Shown here in pieces: positions 58,416-64,000 of a stretch of DNA of 64,000 nucleotides. A model generated the notes under the pieces. It was not told where the DNA came from and did not search any database. It saw nothing but the letters and a program-made list of their open reading frames with translations. Made by a program: the position numbers and the translations under genes. Within the stretch, counting starts at the first letter, position 1. Every line of letters begins with the position of its first letter. Source of the stretch: Fidelibacterota bacterium (GTDB taxonomy: Bacteria > Fidelibacterota > Marinisomatia > Marinisomatales > UBA1611); NCBI GenBank assembly GCA_018658715.1, contig JABHUQ010000109.1, positions 21,511-85,510 of the forward strand. The letters run 5' to 3'.

Positions 58416-61334
58416 ATGAGACAGAAACACAGTACTTTCAACTTAATAATGATCATAGCAATATCATTTGCCTGTAACCTGTTTGCGCAAGAACAGACTG
58501 TCGGATTATTCTTAAACGAAGAACAAAGTTTTGAAGGTTATACTTTATTCACTTCAATGCGTTCTACTGCAACTTATCTAATTGATAATGAAGGTAGAGA
58601 AGTTCATTCTTGGGATACTCAAAATGAAAGAACTCAGATGGCTTATTTAGCGGGAAATGGAGATTTAGTTGTTTCAGAAACTCCCATTGGAAATAATAGT
58701 ATCAATGCTCCAGGTGGTACAGGTATTGTAGAAAAATACGATTGGGATGGAAATCTTATTTGGAATTATGAACTAAATGATTCAGACTCCAGATTACATC
58801 ATGATATTGAAGTATTACCAAATGGAAATATTCTAATGATTGTATGGGAAAATAAAACTGTAACGGAAGCAATAGAGCAAGGTCGAAATCCAAATAATTT
58901 AGATGATGATGCACTTTGGCCGGACTACATTATTGAAGTTGAACCTAATGGAATTTCCGGAGGAAATATTATTTGGGAATGGCATGCTTGGGATCACCTT
59001 ATTCAAGATTATGATTCTTCAAAACTAAATTACGGTGTAGTTATGGAACATCCGGAACTAATTGATTTAAACTATTCTACTAGTAATCATCAAGCTGGAA
59101 TTGCCGATTGGCTTCATACAAACGGAATTGATTATAATGAAGAGTTAGATCAAATAATAATTAGCGTTCATAATTTTAGTGAAGTATGGATTATTGATCA
59201 TAGTACAACTACTGCGGAAGCAGCATCTCATGAAGGTGGAAACAACAATAAAGGTGGTGATTTACTATACCGTTGGGGCAACCCACAAGCGTATGATTCT
59301 GGTACAAGTGCTGGCAGAAAACTTTTTGGGCAACATGATTCACAATGGATAGAAAATGGTTTTCCGGGTGAAGAAAACATTTTGGTTTATAACAATGGAA
59401 TTGGAAGACCGGAAGGAAATTATTCAACTGTAGATGAAATTGGACTTCCTGTTGATGGAAATGGAATTTATTTATATCCAGAAATTGGTGAAGCTTATGG
59501 ACCAACCAACCAAAACTGGATATACCAAGCAGAGAATCCGACAGATTTTTATTCTCAAAATATTTCAGGTACACAACGTTTACCAAACGGTAACACTCTA
59601 ATCTGTGAAGGTCAAACTGGAACTTTTTTTGAAGTCACGGAAGATTCGGAGATTGTTTGGGAATATGTGAATCCTGTTGTGGAAAATGGTCCCTTATATT
59701 GGGATGAAGAAATTCCAAGCGGACAAGGTGGTTTTGAAAACAGTACATTCAAAATAAAACGATATGCTTCCGATTATTCTGCTTTTGATGATGTAGAATT
59801 AATTCCGGGAGAAGTAATAGAGTTGCCAACCGAAAATCCGGAAAATTATCATTATAAAATTGTAGATACTGGACAAATTCTAAACTATGATGATGAAGAT
59901 GAAATTTCAGAGCCTTCAATTGATGAACCTTTTTATGGTCAAGATGCACAATATGATGGAAATCAACCAAATTATATAGATAATGGAGATGGAACAATCA
60001 CTGATAATGTTACCGGTTTGATGTGGACAAAAACTTGTGATCTAACTGGTGATGGTGTAATTGATCATGATGATAAACTTACTTACGATGAAGCCGTCGC
60101 AAGTGCTTCGTCTGTTGATGTTGGCGGATATAATGATTGGCGACTTCCGAATATCAAAGAACAATATTCTCTGATTTTATTCAGCGGTATTGATTGCAGT
60201 AATTATCAAGGAAATGATCCATCGGAATTAACACCATTTATTGATACAGATTACTTTGATTTTGGTTACGGCGATACAAATGCAGGAGATCGTATCATCG
60301 ATTCTCAAATGGCTACTTCCACTCTTTATGTTGGGACTACAATGAACGGTAACGAAACGATGTTTGGGGTAAATTTCGCAGATGGCAGAATTAAAGGTTA
60401 TCCTTCCGATCAACTTCAAAATGGTGATTATAAAGAATATTATGTTTATTATGTTAGAGGAAATGAAGTATACGGGATTAATGATTTTATTGATAATGGC
60501 GATGGCACAATTACCGATAATGCCACCGATTTGATGTGGCAACAGAACGATACCGAAACAGGCTTGAACTGGGAAGAAGCGCTTGATTGGGCTCAGCAAA
60601 AAAATAGTGAAAACTATCTTGGATATAATGATTGGCGATTACCAAATGTAAAAGAACTTCAAAGTATTGTCGATTATACCCGTTCACCTGCGACAACCAA
60701 TTCAGCTGCAATTGATCCACTTTTTACCTGTTCTGTTATTGCGGATGAAGGTGGAGACAATAATTATCCATCCTACTGGACAGGGACGACTCATACCAAT
60801 ATGCAGAATGGATATAATGGTGCATATGTGTGTTTTGGTGAGGCATTAGGTTGGATGGAAATGCCACCCAACTCTGGTAATCAACAATTGCTTGATGTTC
60901 ATGGGGCAGGTGCGCAACGAAGTGATCCCAAATCTGGTGATCCAGAAGATTGGCCCTATGGACATGGACCGCAGGGAGATGTGATTCGAATATATAACTA
61001 TGGTCGTCTTGTTCGGGACAGTCAATCAACAGTTGGCATTATAGACGGAGGGAGAAGTACGGAATTACCCCATAGATTCAGTATTAAATCCGTTTATCCC
61101 AATCCATTTAATCCAGTGACTACTATTGAGTTTGTATTATTACGAACATCTGATGTACGTATATCAATATTTAGTACAACAGGACGAGAGATTGACAATC
61201 TGCATAATGGTGTTAAAGAAGCAGGTACTCATCAAATCACATGGAATGCGAAAAATCATCCTAGCGGATTGTATTTTATAAAGATGGTATCAAATGGATT
61301 TATACAGACGCAGAAGTTAATTTTATTGAAATAA
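58416..61334 (+). CDS. Arylsulfotransferase-like (ASST) domain fused to two DUF1566 domains and a T9SS sorting domain
   Basis: STATYLIDNEGREVHSWDTQNERTQMAYL...LHHDIEVLPNGNILMIVWE; two copies of YIDNGDGTITDNVTGLMW...GYNDWRLPNIKE; C-terminal YPNPFNPVTTIEFV...SGLYFIKMVSNGFIQTQKLILLK. Confidence 0.85.
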   Translation: MRQKHSTFNLIMIIAISFACNLFAQEQTVGLFLNEEQSFEGYTLFTSMRSTATYLIDNEGREVHSWDTQNERTQMAYLAGNGDLVVSETPIGNNSINAPGGTGIVEKYDWDGNLIWNYELNDSDSRLHHDIEVLPNGNILMIVWENKTVTEAIEQGRNPNNLDDDALWPDYIIEVEPNGISGGNIIWEWHAWDHLIQDYDSSKLNYGVVMEHPELIDLNYSTSNHQAGIADWLHTNGIDYNEELDQIIISVHNFSEVWIIDHSTTTAEAASHEGGNNNKGGDLLYRWGNPQAYDSGTSAGRKLFGQHDSQWIENGFPGEENILVYNNGIGRPEGNYSTVDEIGLPVDGNGIYLYPEIGEAYGPTNQNWIYQAENPTDFYSQNISGTQRLPNGNTLICEGQTGTFFEVTEDSEIVWEYVNPVVENGPLYWDEEIPSGQGGFENSTFKIKRYASDYSAFDDVELIPGEVIELPTENPENYHYKIVDTGQILNYDDEDEISEPSIDEPFYGQDAQYDGNQPNYIDNGDGTITDNVTGLMWTKTCDLTGDGVIDHDDKLTYDEAVASASSVDVGGYNDWRLPNIKEQYSLILFSGIDCSNYQGNDPSELTPFIDTDYFDFGYGDTNAGDRIIDSQMATSTLYVGTTMNGNETMFGVNFADGRIKGYPSDQLQNGDYKEYYVYYVRGNEVYGINDFIDNGDGTITDNATDLMWQQNDTETGLNWEEALDWAQQKNSENYLGYNDWRLPNVKELQSIVDYTRSPATTNSAAIDPLFTCSVIADEGGDNNYPSYWTGTTHTNMQNGYNGAYVCFGEALGWMEMPPNSGNQQLLDVHGAGAQRSDPKSGDPEDWPYGHGPQGDVIRIYNYGRLVRDSQSTVGIIDGGRSTELPHRFSIKSVYPNPFNPVTTIEFVLLRTSDVRISIFSTTGREIDNLHNGVKEAGTHQITWNAKNHPSGLYFIKMVSNGFIQTQKLILLK

Positions 61335-61372
61335 TCTTTTTTCTCAAAAGTGAGATTATAGTAATATAAAGG

Positions 61373-64000
61373 ATGAATAAATCAATAAATATTTTAATAA
61401 TAATCTTTATCATTATAATTCATCCTACTTTTTCTCAAATAGTACAAGTAGGAGAAGGTAGCTATACAACTTCTTTTCCTGGAACAGATTCAGCTGGTAG
61501 AAATGAATATCCATCAGGATCTCCCCAGTTAAGTGGAAATGCTATTGGAAAACCAGTTCCAACAAATGATTGGTGGTCAAAACTCATAAAAGAAAATCAT
61601 GCTGATAATTTATTTAATTATCCATTAACTTTAAAAACTACCAATGAAGGTTTAATTGTCACTCACATTCCATGGGGAGTTATTGGTGATTCTGCACCTA
61701 TTGAAGTTGGCCTTACTGGCTTAATTACAAATAAAGCCACTGTTTCAGATTTCTCAGATTGGACTGTTACAATGAATTGGAATGATGGATCACATGACCT
61801 ACAGGCAACATCGGGGATTGGTATGCCATTTCTTTACTTTACTAAAGGGAGTACTGATGTTGTAGAAATAAAAGTAAACTCTGGAGCAACAACTATATCA
61901 GATGAAATTCTCATCATAGAAAATGCAACTAACAATAAAGACTTTGTTTTCTATGGGCCTGTTGGAAGTACTTGGTCTCAAAGCGGAAATATTTACAGTT
62001 CTACCTTAGATGATAAAAATTATTGGTCTATGGCCATGCTTCCAGACGTTTCAACTAGTGTAAGTACCATAGCTGATGAATACAAACAGTATGCTTATGT
62101 TTTTCCAACTAACACTATTACCTCTTGGAGTTTTGATCAAAGTAATTCAAAAATCACAACAAACTTTTTAGTTTCAACAGAAGTTAAAGAAGGAACAAAT
62201 ACAAATATGCTATTAGGGTTATTACCCCACCAGTGGAATAATTTAGCTTCAAACTCTCCAACTCCAAGTGAATATTCATATGACGTTGTAAGAGGGGAAT
62301 TAAAAACATTAGATGGTAATAGTTTTGTCGTGGAAAATACTTTCAAAGGGATTTTACCTACATTACCCTATTTAACTAATTATAGTGAAGGTTATAACCC
62401 ATCTGAAATGGACCAAAAAATTTCACAAATTGAAAATGATGGCTTAGCAACATGGACAGATTCATACAATGAAGGACAGATGATGAATAGAATGATTCAA
62501 ACTGCTAGGATTGCTGATCAAACTGGTGATTTTGAAGCAAGAGATAAAATGATTGGTACTATTAAAGAACGACTTGAAGATTGGTTAAGCTATCAATCTG
62601 GAGAAGTAGCATTTTTATTTTATTATAATGATAATTGGTCATCAATAATTGGATATCCAGCAGGTCATGGACAGGATAATAATATCAATGATCATCATTT
62701 TCATTGGGGATATTTTATTCATGCTGCTTCATTTATAGAACAGTTTGAACCTAGTTGGGCAGACCAGTGGGGGGGGATGATTAATTTATTGATTCGTGAC
62801 GCCGCTTCTTTTGATCGAGAAGACACAGAGTTTCCTTTTTTAAGAAATTTCAGTCCATATGCAGGCCATAGTTGGGCAAATGGTTTTGCTACTTTTCCCG
62901 GAGGAAACGATCAGGAATCAACTTCAGAAAGTATGCAATTTGCTTCTTCTTTGATACATTGGGGGACCATCACTGAACATGATGACATAAGAGACTTAGG
63001 TATCTATATTTATACTACAGAGCAAACGGCAGTAGAAGAATATTGGTTTGATATCTATGAGCGTAACTTTGAGATTTCTCAGCCAAACCAACAATATAAC
63101 TTAGTTTCGAGAGTTTGGGGAAATTCTTTTGATAATGGAACTTTTTGGACCTCTGACATTGCTGCATCTTACGGTATTGAAATGTATCCTATTCACGGAG
63201 GCTCTTTATACTTGGGTCACCATCAAGAATATGCAGAAAATCTATGGGATGAAATAACAACTAATACCGGAATTTTAAACAATGAAGTAAACCCTAATTT
63301 ATGGCATGATACATATTGGAAATATCTTTCTTTTATAGATGCTCAAGCAGCAATAGATCTCTACAATTCTAATCCAGATCGTGCATTAAAATTCGGTATT
63401 TCAGACGCACAAACTTATCATTGGTTACATTCCATGAATGCTATTGGAAGTGTAGATACTTCAATTACCGCTGATTATCCAATTTCTGCTACATTTAATA
63501 ATGGCGAGGAATTCACGTATGTTGCTCATAATTACTCGGATACTCCAATAACAGTTACCTTTTCAGATGGTTTTCAGTTAGAAGTACCAGCGGAAGAAAT
63601 GGCTACGAATAGAGGATCTAATATATCTGGAACTATCTCATCCGATTTTAATCAAGCCTATATTAATGGAAGTGCCAATTTGTTGGTTCAAACTGAAAAT
63701 CAGAATGTAAGTAGAGTTGAATATTATGACGGCACAGAGTTACTAGGAGAAATATTTACTTACCCATATGAGTATACAGCAACAAATCTTTCGTTAGGTA
63801 TGCATAATATGTATGCAAAAATTTACTCTGGCTCAGATTTAGGGATCACAAATATTTTTAATATTCAAGTTGGGGAACAACAACCTTATATTGGTAGCTT
63901 TTTTCAAATACCGGGGACTATTGAATCTGGTAAATATGATTCTTATGAAGGAGGAGTTGGACAAAATATTTCATATTATGATAATTCACAATATAATGAA
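61373..64000 (+). CDS. GH81 endo-beta-1,3-glucanase, secreted, with C-terminal Ig-like and CBM6-like start; truncated by window end
   Basis: Open frame from ATG 61373 to the window edge, not in the ORF track. MNKSINILIIIFIIIIHPTFSQ signal; KPVPTNDWWSKLI; NDHHFHWGYFIHAASFIEQFEPSWADQWG; GGNDQESTSESMQFASSLIHWG; final IPGTIESGKYDSYEGGVGQNISYYDNSQYNE resembles CBM6. Confidence 0.88.
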   Translation, partial: MNKSINILIIIFIIIIHPTFSQIVQVGEGSYTTSFPGTDSAGRNEYPSGSPQLSGNAIGKPVPTNDWWSKLIKENHADNLFNYPLTLKTTNEGLIVTHIPWGVIGDSAPIEVGLTGLITNKATVSDFSDWTVTMNWNDGSHDLQATSGIGMPFLYFTKGSTDVVEIKVNSGATTISDEILIIENATNNKDFVFYGPVGSTWSQSGNIYSSTLDDKNYWSMAMLPDVSTSVSTIADEYKQYAYVFPTNTITSWSFDQSNSKITTNFLVSTEVKEGTNTNMLLGLLPHQWNNLASNSPTPSEYSYDVVRGELKTLDGNSFVVENTFKGILPTLPYLTNYSEGYNPSEMDQKISQIENDGLATWTDSYNEGQMMNRMIQTARIADQTGDFEARDKMIGTIKERLEDWLSYQSGEVAFLFYYNDNWSSIIGYPAGHGQDNNINDHHFHWGYFIHAASFIEQFEPSWADQWGGMINLLIRDAASFDREDTEFPFLRNFSPYAGHSWANGFATFPGGNDQESTSESMQFASSLIHWGTITEHDDIRDLGIYIYTTEQTAVEEYWFDIYERNFEISQPNQQYNLVSRVWGNSFDNGTFWTSDIAASYGIEMYPIHGGSLYLGHHQEYAENLWDEITTNTGILNNEVNPNLWHDTYWKYLSFIDAQAAIDLYNSNPDRALKFGISDAQTYHWLHSMNAIGSVDTSITADYPISATFNNGEEFTYVAHNYSDTPITVTFSDGFQLEVPAEEMATNRGSNISGTISSDFNQAYINGSANLLVQTENQNVSRVEYYDGTELLGEIFTYPYEYTATNLSLGMHNMYAKIYSGSDLGITNIFNIQVGEQQPYIGSFFQIPGTIESGKYDSYEGGVGQNISYYDNSQYNE

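Noticed and set aside
59209-59997. His/Leu-rich minus-strand ORFs (59209-59586, 59749-59997) antisense to the ASST-like gene
   Set aside because: His/Leu/Gln-rich composition is what antisense translation of this coding frame produces; no start context or homology.
62137-62346. 69-aa minus-strand ORF near the window end
   Set aside because: It is antisense to the GH81 gene, which the ORF track omitted because it has no stop inside the window.

Overview
This AT-rich, gene-dense bacterial window looks like Candidatus Neomarinimicrobiota (Marinimicrobia/SAR406) or a relative in the FCB group. That placement is inferred from gene content and the T9SS-type C-terminal sorting domains (YPNPFNP) and was not tested phylogenetically. 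Left to right it contains: (i) two tandem FN3-repeat proteins with C-terminal caspase-like domains whose catalytic His and Cys positions appear substituted, then a PKD-domain membrane protein; (ii) core and housekeeping genes (ROK kinase, gdhA, a REC/PEP-synthase-like protein, comF, pgk, tpiA, secG, TPR protein, acpS, nnr, recN, murA, trkA/trkH, a dgcN/dgcA-like pair, methylmalonyl-CoA epimerase); (iii) an accessory island at about 29.8-36.95 kb between the epimerase gene and uvrC, with single genes, a DUF4836-like lipoprotein/ABC exporter set, a START-domain fragment and at least two families of dispersed intergenic repeats, one carrying a Bacteroidota-like -7 box 3 nt before start codons; (iv) uvrC, a subtilase with a dockerin-like tail, a CBS-like PLP enzyme, an internally deleted SDR remnant, Hsp20, DegT, a TldD/TldE pair, a QTMAN/GTDC1-like glycosyltransferase, smpB, tyrS, a PafA-like phosphatase, a CNNM protein and a DUF4295/bL38-like protein; (v) a secreted-protein cluster with CotH kinase, an arylsulfotransferase-like/DUF1566 fusion and a GH81 endo-beta-1,3-glucanase that runs off the window and is absent from the ORF track. 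Four tRNAs are visible: Met/Ile2-CAT, Leu-GAG, Leu-CAG and Ser-GGA. The most unusual signals are the tandem pseudo-caspases and the repeat-associated island. I cannot show that any of this is a previously undescribed system without database searches.
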